Assembly (NCBI GenBank): GCA_002389645.1 | Contig: DGQE01000014.1 | Coordinates: forward strand, 1-43,229 | Direction: 5' to 3' | DNA length: 43,229 nucleotides | Source: Flavobacteriales bacterium UBA4422 | GTDB lineage: Bacteria; Bacteroidota; Bacteroidia; Flavobacteriales_G; Salibacteraceae | Part shown: one piece after another, positions 8,993 to 16,618 of the stretch | Numbering within the stretch: the stretch's first letter is position 1 | Layout: each line of letters starts with the position of its first letter | Made by a program: the position numbers and the translations under genes | The notes under the pieces: model-generated | The model's database searches: none | What the model was told of the DNA's origin: nothing | What the model saw: the letters and a program-made list of their open reading frames with translations, nothing else

Positions 8993-9000
8993 TACTTTTG
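8993..9000 (+). promoter_or_regulatory. minus-7 box upstream of bactofilin/ATP synthase operon
   Basis: TACTTTTG matches TAnnTTTG exactly and lies 16 nt before the bactofilin ATG. The best minus-33 candidate, ATTG at 8963-8966, is about 26 bp away, longer than usual, so the upstream element is uncertain. Confidence 0.5.
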
Positions 9001-9016
9001 CAAAAAGCTTTAGACG

Positions 9017-9436
9017 ATGATGAGTAGAAATGCGAAAGCCAACGGGAAAAATGGAGAAGGAGAGTTTGGTGCTCATAACCAAATAGCCAAAGGCACTCGA
9101 ATTCAGGGCGATATTAAGACCGAGGGTGTTCTTAGAATTGACGGAACCTTGGTAGGCTCAATAGATTCAACCGGGAAAGTTGTGGTAGGGCCATCTGGTA
9201 AAATTGAGGGTTCTATTCGTTGCAATTCTGCCAATATCAGTGGAGAGGTTAAAGCCAAGGTTTTTGTGAAAGAACTGTTGACCCTTCAAGCGTCTGCTAA
9301 ACTGCAAGGAGAAATAACTACTGGTAAACTAGCCATTGAGCCTGGTGCTGTTTTCAGCGGAAGCTGCAGTATGGGTGGTGTCGTGAAAGAAATATCTCAA
9401 AAGGAACAAGAGCAGCTTGCCGAAAAAACAGCTTAA
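9017..9436 (+). CDS. bactofilin (polymer-forming cytoskeletal protein)
   Basis: A 139-residue protein whose central part (about 22-120) is a run of short beta-helix rungs typical of bactofilins: GTRIQGDIKTEG, LRIDGTLVGSI, VVVGPSGKIEGSI, ANISGEVKA and so on. Short hydrophilic tails flank the core. Bactofilins self-assemble into filaments near the membrane and guide cell-wall enzymes or localise proteins. Two consecutive ATG codons (9017 and 9020) could start it. Its 3' end overlaps the next gene (atpZ) by 20 nt, so it is the first gene of the ATP synthase operon here, an arrangement I recall from other Flavobacteriia. Confidence 0.9.
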   Translation: MMSRNAKANGKNGEGEFGAHNQIAKGTRIQGDIKTEGVLRIDGTLVGSIDSTGKVVVGPSGKIEGSIRCNSANISGEVKAKVFVKELLTLQASAKLQGEITTGKLAIEPGAVFSGSCSMGGVVKEISQKEQEQLAEKTA

Positions 9437-9629
9437 AAAAATAGCTGAAGTATCCAGCATCGGTCTTCAACTTTCTATTACAGTTTTTCTTGGCGCCTAC
9501 CTGGGCAATTATCTTGACGAGACTTATCCCATAAGTCAAAAACGCATTTACACACTGTTGCTAACACTGCTTGCTACGGCAATTGCCATTTACAACGTGA
9601 TTAGACAACTCAACAGAAACAACGACTAA
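9417..9629 (+). CDS. AtpZ/AtpI-like ATP synthase accessory protein
   Basis: A 70-residue protein with two hydrophobic helices (about 15-33 and 43-62) separated by DETYPISQKR. The position just before the F0 genes, the size, and the lysine-rich PKKQLKK start match the AtpZ/AtpI family, which helps assemble the c ring or takes up Mg2+/Ca2+. The only workable start is TTG at 9417, inside the bactofilin gene, so the two frames overlap by 20 nt and translation may be coupled. It ends directly against the GTG start of the next gene. Confidence 0.78.
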   Translation: MPKKQLKKIAEVSSIGLQLSITVFLGAYLGNYLDETYPISQKRIYTLLLTLLATAIAIYNVIRQLNRNND

Positions 9630-10025
9630 GTGATTCCTGCAATTCGATACAGTGCTTTGCTGTTTCTACTGATGGTGCTTTCCATTTTGGTTTATTGGAA
9701 GGTTTTAGGACTGGCGGGAAGACCTGTTGGTTTATTGCAGCTTCTGCCTTTTTACATAATGAATTTTTCCATGGGTGTGGGTATTGTTAGCACCTTGATT
9801 TTTTTATCCAAATCCAAAGGCGAAATATTGGGGTTCGTTTTTATGGGAGGCAGCCTCATAAAATTTGCTGTTTTTTTCGTCCTTTTTTATCCGGAATTGC
9901 ATGAGAATGATGCAAGTAAAAAAGCAACGTTTATTCTGTTTTTTATTCCCTATGTAATCACGGTTATTACTGAGGTTTGGTATCTAATTCGATACCTTAA
10001 CAAGGAATCTGAGAACGAAGCATAG
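9630..10025 (+). CDS. DUF6168-like four-helix membrane protein
   Basis: A 131-residue protein with about four transmembrane helices (about 6-24, 36-58, 66-88, 100-122) and no enzymatic motif that I can see. It occupies the slot between atpZ and atpB, where Flavobacteriia usually encode a small protein of the DUF6168 family; that assignment rests on position, size and topology. An accessory role in F0 assembly, like AtpI, is inference. The start is GTG at 9630, directly after the TAA of atpZ with no gap. Confidence 0.68.
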   Translation: MIPAIRYSALLFLLMVLSILVYWKVLGLAGRPVGLLQLLPFYIMNFSMGVGIVSTLIFLSKSKGEILGFVFMGGSLIKFAVFFVLFYPELHENDASKKATFILFFIPYVITVITEVWYLIRYLNKESENEA

Positions 10026-10056
10026 ATAACAACCTCAAATTCAATTGCTTTTTCTC

Positions 10057-10087
10057 TTTTAGATTCTAACTTTAATGTGTACTCTTG
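10057..10087 (+). promoter_or_regulatory. internal promoter before atpB
   Basis: TTTT (10057-10060), 19 bp, then TACTCTTG (10080-10087), one mismatch from TAnnTTTG and followed by CAGCC, as often seen at Bacteroidota start sites. It overlaps the first codons of the longest atpB frame, which argues for the later ATG at 10123. Confidence 0.5.
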
Positions 10088-10122
10088 CAGCCAATTTTAA
10101 AACCCCTTATTCATCAAGGAGT

Positions 10123-11193
10123 ATGCGATTAAAAATTGTCTTTTCATTTGTCCTTTTTGCTCTGATTTTCAATCCGTTCACAGCAAAGTCTGAGCACGGG
10201 CAAGAAGCGGGCGACAGCACTGACATTAGGGCTGAGATAAAAGCAGATATTCTTCATCACTTGCAGGATGCTCATGATTTTCATTTGTTCACAGATGAAA
10301 CGACAGGGACACATTACAGCTTCCCGCTTCCAATTATCCTTTGGGATGGCGGCTTGAAGGTGTTTATGTCTTCAAAGTTTCACCATGGTGAGGAGGTTGC
10401 TGAAGTAGATGGTAGTTTTTACGCCCTCCATCACAACCATATTTACAAGACGGATGCGGAAGGAACGATAAACTATGATGACAATGACCATGTGACAAAC
10501 GCGCATCCACTTGATTTTTCTATCACTAAAAGTGTTTTCAGTGTGATGATCGTTTCGATTATCATTTTTCTATTGTTTAAGGCATTGGGTGATGGTTACA
10601 AAAAGAGCGCTGTTCCTAGAGGGGTCGGTAAATTTCTTGAGCCTTTAGTGTTGTTTGTGCGTGATGAAATCGCCATACCAAATATTGGAGAAAAGCACTA
10701 CCAAAGATACATGAGCTATTTGCTCACGGTTTTCGTTTTCATTTGGTTTATTAATCTTACTGGACTCACTCCGCTAGGAATTAATGTTACAGGAAATATT
10801 GCTGTTACGTTTGCTCTTGCGTTGATGACGTTTATCATTACACAGGTTTCAGGGAAAGGATACTATTGGAAGCATATTTTTTGGATGCCAGGTGTACCAG
10901 TTCCTATGAAAATCATTTTAGCACCAATTGAATTGCTTGGCGTGATCATTAAGCCTTTTGCCTTAATGATACGTTTGTATGCTAATATTTCAGCGGGTCA
11001 TATTGTATTGATGAGTTTGATTGGGTTGTTGTTCATATTCAACAATTGGTTTGCTCGAGGGGCGTTTTTAGGTTTGACCTTGTTTTTGTCGATAATTGAA
11101 TTGCTTGTTGCGTTTCTTCAAGCGTACATTTTTACAATGTTAACTGCGCTCTATTTTGGATTTGCAGTAGAAGAACACGATGAACATCATTAA
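10123..11193 (+). CDS. atpB: F-type ATP synthase F0 subunit a
   Basis: The proton-channel subunit of ATP synthase. From the ATG at 10123 it is 356 residues with a signal peptide (RLKIVFSFVLFALIFNPF), then about 110 periplasmic residues rich in histidine (13 His), then the usual bundle of about five to six membrane helices. The essential arginine that faces the c ring is R284, in LMIRLYANISAGH. E. coli subunit a is about 271 residues; the N-terminal extension is typical of Bacteroidota. The frame is open from an ATG at 10075, but that start gives no signal peptide and sits just upstream of a minus-7-like box. The C terminus is also His-rich (EEHDEHH). Confidence 0.93.
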   Translation: MRLKIVFSFVLFALIFNPFTAKSEHGQEAGDSTDIRAEIKADILHHLQDAHDFHLFTDETTGTHYSFPLPIILWDGGLKVFMSSKFHHGEEVAEVDGSFYALHHNHIYKTDAEGTINYDDNDHVTNAHPLDFSITKSVFSVMIVSIIIFLLFKALGDGYKKSAVPRGVGKFLEPLVLFVRDEIAIPNIGEKHYQRYMSYLLTVFVFIWFINLTGLTPLGINVTGNIAVTFALALMTFIITQVSGKGYYWKHIFWMPGVPVPMKIILAPIELLGVIIKPFALMIRLYANISAGHIVLMSLIGLLFIFNNWFARGAFLGLTLFLSIIELLVAFLQAYIFTMLTALYFGFAVEEHDEHH

Positions 11194-11227
11194 TAAAAGT
11201 CTTATTAACTCTTAATTTATATTTAAT

Positions 11228-11419
11228 ATGGAAATTCCAGCAATTGTAGGAGCAGGTTTAGTAGTAATCGGTGCCGGTATTGGTATTGGTAACATTGGTG
11301 GTTCAGCGATGGAAGCTATCGCTCGTCAACCAGAGGCTACAAATAAAATTCAAACAGCAATGTTGATTGCTGCAGCTCTTATTGAAGGTATTGGATTTGC
11401 TGCGCTTTTCGCAGTATAA
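11228..11419 (+). CDS. atpE: F-type ATP synthase F0 subunit c
   Basis: A 63-residue, two-helix c subunit that forms the rotating proton ring. Helix 1 has the glycine-rich packing pattern GAGIGIGNIGG; the loop is the conserved ARQPE (32-36); the ion-binding carboxylate is E53, in AAALIEG. The helix-1 residues needed for Na+ binding (such as a glutamine one helix face away) are not evident, so proton coupling is likely. It is shorter than the E. coli protein (79). A strong hairpin with a T tract follows at 11430-11469, before atpF. Confidence 0.96.
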   Translation: MEIPAIVGAGLVVIGAGIGIGNIGGSAMEAIARQPEATNKIQTAMLIAAALIEGIGFAALFAV

Positions 11420-11429
11420 TTAAGACCCT

Positions 11430-11469
11430 CAACAGTGGCAGCGGTTGGCTGTCACTGTTGTTTTATTTA
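11430..11469 (+). terminator. intra-operon hairpin with T tract between atpE and atpF
   Basis: Positions 11430-11442 pair with 11448-11460: 13 consecutive pairs with one G-T wobble and a 5-nt loop (GGTTG), followed by TTTTATTTA. This has the form of an intrinsic terminator but lies inside the ATP synthase operon. Partial termination or 3'-end protection of the atpE message would give more c subunit than b, delta, alpha and gamma, matching the ring stoichiometry. That role is inference. Confidence 0.75.
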
Positions 11470-11489
11470 TCTAAGAAAATTAAAGAGTC

Positions 11490-11990
11490 GTGGAAAAATT
11501 AATAAGTGAATTTTCAGTTGGTTTGTTCTTCTGGCAAACATTGTTGTTTCTAGCGTTACTTTTCTTATTAAGAAAGTATGCATGGAAGCCAACTCTTATG
11601 GCAGTTAACCGCAGAGAGAAGGGAATCGAAGAAGCTTTAGAGTCTGCAGAATTAGCTAGAAAAGAATTGAAAAAGTTGCAAAGCAGCAACAGTGAGCTTA
11701 TTCAAGAAGCTAGAGACGAAAGAGAGCAGCTTCTTAAAGAGGCGAAAGCAATGAAGAATGAAATTATTGCTGAAGCAAAAACAAAGGCGCAAGAAGAGGC
11801 AAACAAGGTGCTTACTTCCGCTCGCGAAGAGATTAAAATTGAAAAATCAAAAGCAATTGAAGAGTTAAAAACTCAGGTTGCTGATTTTTCATTCCAAATA
11901 GCTGAGAAGTTGTTGGCTGAAAAGCTTTCTGATAAGGATAAGCAGAGCGACACGGTTAAGTCAGCATTGAACGAAATTAATTTCAACTAA
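11490..11990 (+). CDS. atpF: F-type ATP synthase F0 subunit b
   Basis: A 166-residue peripheral-stalk subunit: one N-terminal membrane helix (about 10-28, FFWQTLLFLALLFLL) then a long charged helix (about 35-165) that dimerises and reaches up to F1. The pattern matches AtpF of other Bacteroidota, including KYAWKP just after the membrane segment. The start is GTG at 11490. The stop TAA shares its last base with the ATG of atpH (TAATG), so translation is probably coupled. Confidence 0.95.
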   Translation: MEKLISEFSVGLFFWQTLLFLALLFLLRKYAWKPTLMAVNRREKGIEEALESAELARKELKKLQSSNSELIQEARDEREQLLKEAKAMKNEIIAEAKTKAQEEANKVLTSAREEIKIEKSKAIEELKTQVADFSFQIAEKLLAEKLSDKDKQSDTVKSALNEINFN

Positions 11991-12523
11991 TGAAAGGAAC
12001 GAAGGCAGCAGCCAGATATGCTCAATCATTGATTGGACTAGCCATCGAAAGAGGTGAGTTGGATCAAGTTAAGGCAGATATGGAGTTGATCGCAAAGGTT
12101 TGTGCCGAAAGTCATGAATTGGATTTGCTCCTTCAATCGCCTATCATTAAACCAGATCAAAAGCTCAAAGCGCTCAGGTCAATTTTTGAAAAAGCGGTTT
12201 CTAAGCTGACGCTTCAATTTATTGAACTGCTCACTGTCAAGGGAAGAGAAGCTGTTATCACTAGCGTAGCCTCTTCGTTTGGAGAATTATACAATCAGCA
12301 CATGGGTGTTGTGACCGCTGAGGTCACTTCAGCAGTTGTGTTGTCGGCAAGCCAAGTCAAAGACATTGTAAAGTCCCTTGCAGATTTGGGTAAAAGCATT
12401 GAATTGATCCAAAACGTTGATCCTCATGTTTTGGGCGGCTTGAAAATTAAGGTAGGTGACCAAAGGGTTGATTCTACTCTAAGAAGGAAATTGAACGAAT
12501 TAAAACACGAAACACACAAATAA
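11990..12523 (+). CDS. atpH: F-type ATP synthase F1 subunit delta
   Basis: A 177-residue delta (OSCP-like) subunit that ties the b stalk to the top of the alpha/beta hexamer. It begins AARYAQSLIGLAIERGELDQ, the usual N-terminal helical domain, and ends with the family's signature VDPHVLGGLKIKVGDQRVDSTL (split at about 143-164), followed by a short C-terminal helix. It overlaps atpF by 1 nt; atpA follows after 30 nt. Confidence 0.95.
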   Translation: MKGTKAAARYAQSLIGLAIERGELDQVKADMELIAKVCAESHELDLLLQSPIIKPDQKLKALRSIFEKAVSKLTLQFIELLTVKGREAVITSVASSFGELYNQHMGVVTAEVTSAVVLSASQVKDIVKSLADLGKSIELIQNVDPHVLGGLKIKVGDQRVDSTLRRKLNELKHETHK

Positions 12524-12553
12524 AAGCTTTCAGCAATCTAATCAGATTAAGTT

Positions 12554-14140
12554 ATGCCTGAAATTAAACCAGCAGAAGTATCAGCCATCCTAAGAGAACA
12601 ACTCTCAGGAGCAAAAACCGAAGCAGAACTAGAAGAAGTAGGCTCGGTTCTCCAAGTAGGGGACGGTATCGCACGTATTTACGGCTTGTCTAATGTGCAA
12701 GCAGGGGAATTAATTGAGTTCGAAAACGGACTTCAAGCAATTGCTCTAAACCTTGAAGAAGATAACGTTGGAGCCGTATTGCTAGGGCACTCAAACGATA
12801 TCAAAGAGGGAGACATTGCTAAACGAACAAAGAAAATTGCCTCTATCAATGTTGGTGAGGGCATCGTAGGGCGTGTTGTAAACACATTGGGCCATCCAAT
12901 AGATGGAAAAGGACCGGTTGAAGGTGCATTGTTTGAAATGCCAATAGAGCGTAAAGCCCCTGGTGTTATTTTCCGTCAGCCTGTAACCGAGCCTTTGCAA
13001 ACAGGTATCAAAGCAATTGATGCGATGATCCCAGTTGGTCGAGGACAAAGAGAGTTGATCATTGGTGACCGTCAAACGGGTAAGACAACCGTTGCAATTG
13101 ACACGATCATCAATCAAAAAGAATTCTACGATAGAGGAGAGCCTGTTTATTGTATTTATGTTGCCTCAGCTCAAAAAGCATCTACTGTTGCTGGAATCGT
13201 TAAGCGTTTTGAGGATGCGGGTGCTATGGCTTATACAACTGTTGTTGCGGCAAATGCTTCTGACCCTTCTCCAATGCAGTTTTACGCTCCTATGGCGGGT
13301 GCTGCAATTGGCGAGTACTTTAGAGATACAGGAAGGCCAGCATTGATCGTTTATGATGATTTATCAAAGCAGGCGGTTGCTTACCGTGAGGTATCACTTT
13401 TATTAAGAAGACCTCCAGGACGTGAGGCATATCCAGGTGACGTTTTCTACCTTCACTCGCGTTTATTAGAGCGTGCTGCAAAGGTCATCAATGACGACAC
13501 TATTGCTGCTCAAATGAATGACCTGCCTGAGTCTTTGAAAGGGAAAGTAAAAGGTGGCGGATCCCTTACAGCACTCCCTATTATTGAAACACAAGCGGGT
13601 GACGTTTCTGCCTATATCCCTACCAACGTAATTTCTATTACAGATGGTCAGATATTCCTAGAGGCTAACTTGTTTTTATCGGGTGTTCGTCCAGCAATTA
13701 ACGTGGGTATTTCGGTATCTCGTGTTGGTGGTAATGCCCAGATCAAGTCGATGAAGAAGGTAGCAGGTACATTAAAGCTTGACCAAGCTCAATACCGCGA
13801 ACTTGAGGCTTTTGCTAAGTTTGGCTCTGACCTTGATGCGGCTACTAAGAGCGTATTGGACAAAGGATCTAGAAACGTTGAGATCTTAAAGCAAAATGAA
13901 AATCAGCCGATGTCGGTTGAGAAGCAAATTGCTATTATCTATTGTGGAACAAAGAACTTATTAAGAAGTGTTCCAGTAGATAAAGTAAAGGAGTTTGAAA
14001 TTGAATACCTTGATTTCCTTGACAGAAAGCATAGAGATGTGCTTGACACATTAAAATCAGGTAAATTAACTGACGAGGTTACTGATACACTTGCAAAAGT
14101 GTGTGCAGAATTAAGTGCTAAGTATAACACTAAGAAATAA
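12554..14140 (+). CDS. atpA: F-type ATP synthase F1 subunit alpha
   Basis: A 528-residue non-catalytic nucleotide-binding subunit. The N-terminal beta barrel (about 25-95) is followed by the Walker A loop GDRQTGKT (171-178), the Walker B strand ending in LIVYDDLSKQ, the visit-signature PAINVGISVSRVGG with the arginine finger near R390, and a helical C-terminal domain. Length and motifs are normal. The catalytic beta subunit (atpD) and epsilon (atpC) are absent downstream and must lie elsewhere, as is usual in Bacteroidota. The gamma gene begins 9 nt after the stop. Confidence 0.98.
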   Translation: MPEIKPAEVSAILREQLSGAKTEAELEEVGSVLQVGDGIARIYGLSNVQAGELIEFENGLQAIALNLEEDNVGAVLLGHSNDIKEGDIAKRTKKIASINVGEGIVGRVVNTLGHPIDGKGPVEGALFEMPIERKAPGVIFRQPVTEPLQTGIKAIDAMIPVGRGQRELIIGDRQTGKTTVAIDTIINQKEFYDRGEPVYCIYVASAQKASTVAGIVKRFEDAGAMAYTTVVAANASDPSPMQFYAPMAGAAIGEYFRDTGRPALIVYDDLSKQAVAYREVSLLLRRPPGREAYPGDVFYLHSRLLERAAKVINDDTIAAQMNDLPESLKGKVKGGGSLTALPIIETQAGDVSAYIPTNVISITDGQIFLEANLFLSGVRPAINVGISVSRVGGNAQIKSMKKVAGTLKLDQAQYRELEAFAKFGSDLDAATKSVLDKGSRNVEILKQNENQPMSVEKQIAIIYCGTKNLLRSVPVDKVKEFEIEYLDFLDRKHRDVLDTLKSGKLTDEVTDTLAKVCAELSAKYNTKK

Positions 14141-14149
14141 TAAACAACC

Positions 14150-15028
14150 ATGCCTAACTTAAAAGAGGTAAGGGTAAGAATCACATCGGTTAACAGCACC
14201 AAGCAGATCACTTCAGCAATGAAGATGGTATCTGCTGCTAAGCTTCGTAAAGCTCAGGATGCCGTTACTCAGATGAGACCTTATGCAGAGAAACTCCAAG
14301 AAATTCTTCAGGGGGTGAGTGCTGGCTTGGATACTTCTGAAAACGTTTATGGTAGAAATGAGAAAGATGAAAATGTCTTAATCATCGCCATAAGCTCCAA
14401 TAGGGGTCTTTGTGGGGCGTTCAACTCTCAGGTTATTAAGCATGTTAAGCACCTCATTGCGGATGATTACAAAGACAAGAATGTCACCATTCTAACTTTT
14501 GGTAAAAAGGCAGAAGAGGCGTTCCGGAAGACCGATCATTTTATCAAAGGCACATTGCTTCCGCGGCATACGAATGAGATTTTTGATGATTTAACATATG
14601 ATCGTTCAGCTGAAGCAGCGGCCAAAATAATGAGCGCTTTTAAGGCGAAACAGTTTGATCGCGTTATGTTGGTGTACAATTCCTTCAAAAACGCAGCTGT
14701 TCAAATCGTGAAAACGGAGCAGTTTCTCCCAGTTTTGCCACCTGAGAACGATGGTAGTGGAGTAGATGCCGATTACATTTTTGAGCCAAATAAAAATGAG
14801 ATTGTTGCTGATTTGATTCCTAAATCATTGAAAACCCAACTGTTCAAGGCTCTTTTAGATAGTGCCGCTTCTGAGCATGGCGCTCGAATGACAGCAATGC
14901 ATAAGGCAACGGACAACGCAACAGACTTAATTAAAGAATTGAAGCTAACTTATAATAAAGCAAGACAGGCCGCGATTACCAAAGAGATATTGGAAATTGT
15001 TGGTGGAGCGGAAGCTTTGAACGGTTAA
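14150..15028 (+). CDS. atpG: F-type ATP synthase F1 subunit gamma
   Basis: A 292-residue central-shaft subunit. The N-terminal helix (EVRVRITSVNSTKQITSAMKM, split) and the C-terminal helix (NATDLIKELKLTYNKARQAAITKEILEIVGGA, split) form the coiled coil that rotates inside the alpha/beta hexamer; the central Rossmann-like domain carries the conserved SSNRGLCGAFN (about 83-93). It is the last gene of the operon; a strong intrinsic terminator follows 24 nt after the stop. Confidence 0.97.
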   Translation: MPNLKEVRVRITSVNSTKQITSAMKMVSAAKLRKAQDAVTQMRPYAEKLQEILQGVSAGLDTSENVYGRNEKDENVLIIAISSNRGLCGAFNSQVIKHVKHLIADDYKDKNVTILTFGKKAEEAFRKTDHFIKGTLLPRHTNEIFDDLTYDRSAEAAAKIMSAFKAKQFDRVMLVYNSFKNAAVQIVKTEQFLPVLPPENDGSGVDADYIFEPNKNEIVADLIPKSLKTQLFKALLDSAASEHGARMTAMHKATDNATDLIKELKLTYNKARQAAITKEILEIVGGAEALNG

Positions 15029-15052
15029 GTAGAAATCAGATTTTAAGAGAAG

Positions 15053-15079
15053 GCCTCGCATTTAATGCGGGGCTTTTTT
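15053..15079 (+). terminator. intrinsic terminator of the ATP synthase operon
   Basis: 15053-15061 pairs with 15065-15073 (9 bp with one T-G wobble, GC-rich, 3-nt loop TTA), followed directly by six T residues (15074-15079). Confidence 0.88.
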
Positions 15080-15081
15080 CG

Positions 15082-15112
15082 TTTAAATCGGCATTATTCT
15101 TGTCTACATTTA
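15082..15112 (+). promoter_or_regulatory. candidate promoter of the histidine kinase gene
   Basis: TTTA (15082-15085), 19 bp, then TACATTTA (15105-15112), one mismatch to TAnnTTTG. The box ends 4 nt before the GTG start at 15117, so the message may be leaderless. Confidence 0.42.
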
Positions 15113-15116
15113 TCAC

Positions 15117-16559
15117 GTGAAATTAAGAACTCGTATTTCGTTGGCCATGTTATCTCTTGTGATAACGTCTTTGATGATCATTGGCTTGGTTACCATTTGG
15201 TTCTTTACTAATCAAAACAAACAATACCACGAAGAAAGACTTCAGCGTAAAGAGCGCGCCATTAAAACTGAGATGACCTACTTTTCTAAGGAGGTGGAGC
15301 TTCAGGAAGACATGGATGTGGTGATTAAGGAGTTTGAGGAAGAGGTGTTTCGCCTGGCTTCTGTGCATCAGCTAGAGATCAATGTTTTCAATACTTCAGG
15401 AGAAATATTAGTAGCTGCACGGCCAGACTCAGTGCATTCTAAATATATGTACAAGCGAGTACCTGAATCTGTAATGTCTGATTTGGCGTTGATAAACCGC
15501 ATTATTATTCCAGAAAATGAAGGAGATAGAAAACACCTCTCAGACTATACTAACCTCTATAGTTCCTCCGGTCAACGAATAGCCATTCTCAATATTCCTT
15601 ATTTGCAAGACTCATCAGTAAACAAACAAGATTTGGAGGCCTTTTTGGGGTCTATTGGAGTGGTTTACCTTTTTATTTTTCTGGGAGGAATTGGCCTAAC
15701 ATTTTTGCTTTCACGATCCATCACTAAAAACCTGACAGAACTTAGTGTGCGGATGCAACGTGTTGACTTAAATATGCGCAACGAGCCGTTTGATTGGAAA
15801 TCAGATGACGAAATAGGCAAACTCGTCAATGCCTACAATATGATGCTGCAAAAGCTTGAAGAGAGTAGGCAGGAGCTGGCTAAAACTGAACGTGAGTCAG
15901 CATGGCGAGAAATGGCGAGGCAAGTTGCCCATGAAATAAAAAACCCGCTGACCCCAATTAAGCTGAGTGTTCAGCATTTGCAAGTCACCGCTAATTATGA
16001 TGATGAAGCTTGGAGGGAGAAATTTAAAAGAACGATGACCACCATCATACAGCAGATAGACTCTTTAAGTAACATTGCGACTGAGTTTTCAGACTTTGCT
16101 AAAATGCCCCAAGCCAGAGCTGAAGTAACCTCGCTCAATCAGGCAGTGAAAGATGCTGCTGAGCTGTATTCTGATGTCCCGTTTAAACTGGATATTCAGG
16201 TGCCTGAAATTATTATCAACTCATTCGTAGATCCAGAGCAATTGGGAAGGGTCTTAAACAACCTCATTAAGAACGCAAAACAAGCCGTTTCAGACACTAA
16301 AACCCCAAGGGTAGAGCTTAGCCTTCTCCAAGAAGCAGATCAAGCCGTAATCATAGTAAATGACAATGGCTCGGGCATTGAAGATGACTTGAAAGATAAA
16401 ATATTCAGGCCCAACTTTACGACTAAAAGCAGTGGAACAGGATTAGGGCTTTCCATTTGTAAACAGATCATTGAAAGAGCAGGAGGAACAATTTCTTTTG
16501 AAAGCAATACTGAAGTTGGCACGCAGTTCAAAGTATTTTTGCCCTTGATTAATCGATAA
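15117..16559 (+). CDS. NtrY-like sensor histidine kinase
   Basis: A 480-residue membrane kinase. Membrane helices at about 9-31 and 178-199 flank a periplasmic sensor region of about 145 residues. Then comes a HAMP linker (about 199-250), a HisKA dimerisation helix with the phosphoacceptor H272 in QVAHEIKNPLTPIKLS, and a HATPase_c domain with N box (NNLIKNAKQAV), G1 (VNDNGSGI), F box (IFRPNFTTK) and G2 (SGTGLGLSI). NPLTPI after the His is typical of NtrY-type kinases. No response regulator gene is adjacent, so its partner and signal are unknown. The start is GTG at 15117. Confidence 0.92.
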   Translation: MKLRTRISLAMLSLVITSLMIIGLVTIWFFTNQNKQYHEERLQRKERAIKTEMTYFSKEVELQEDMDVVIKEFEEEVFRLASVHQLEINVFNTSGEILVAARPDSVHSKYMYKRVPESVMSDLALINRIIIPENEGDRKHLSDYTNLYSSSGQRIAILNIPYLQDSSVNKQDLEAFLGSIGVVYLFIFLGGIGLTFLLSRSITKNLTELSVRMQRVDLNMRNEPFDWKSDDEIGKLVNAYNMMLQKLEESRQELAKTERESAWREMARQVAHEIKNPLTPIKLSVQHLQVTANYDDEAWREKFKRTMTTIIQQIDSLSNIATEFSDFAKMPQARAEVTSLNQAVKDAAELYSDVPFKLDIQVPEIIINSFVDPEQLGRVLNNLIKNAKQAVSDTKTPRVELSLLQEADQAVIIVNDNGSGIEDDLKDKIFRPNFTTKSSGTGLGLSICKQIIERAGGTISFESNTEVGTQFKVFLPLINR

Positions 16560-16618
16560 AACGGAGGCGCCTATTCTGCTCCTTAATTCAAGTATTAAAT
16601 TCGCACAAAATCACATTT

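Noticed and set aside
10075..10122. Longer atpB start at 10075
   Set aside because: The extra 16 residues contain no signal peptide, and a minus-7-like box lies right after this ATG; the ATG at 10123 gives a proper signal peptide.
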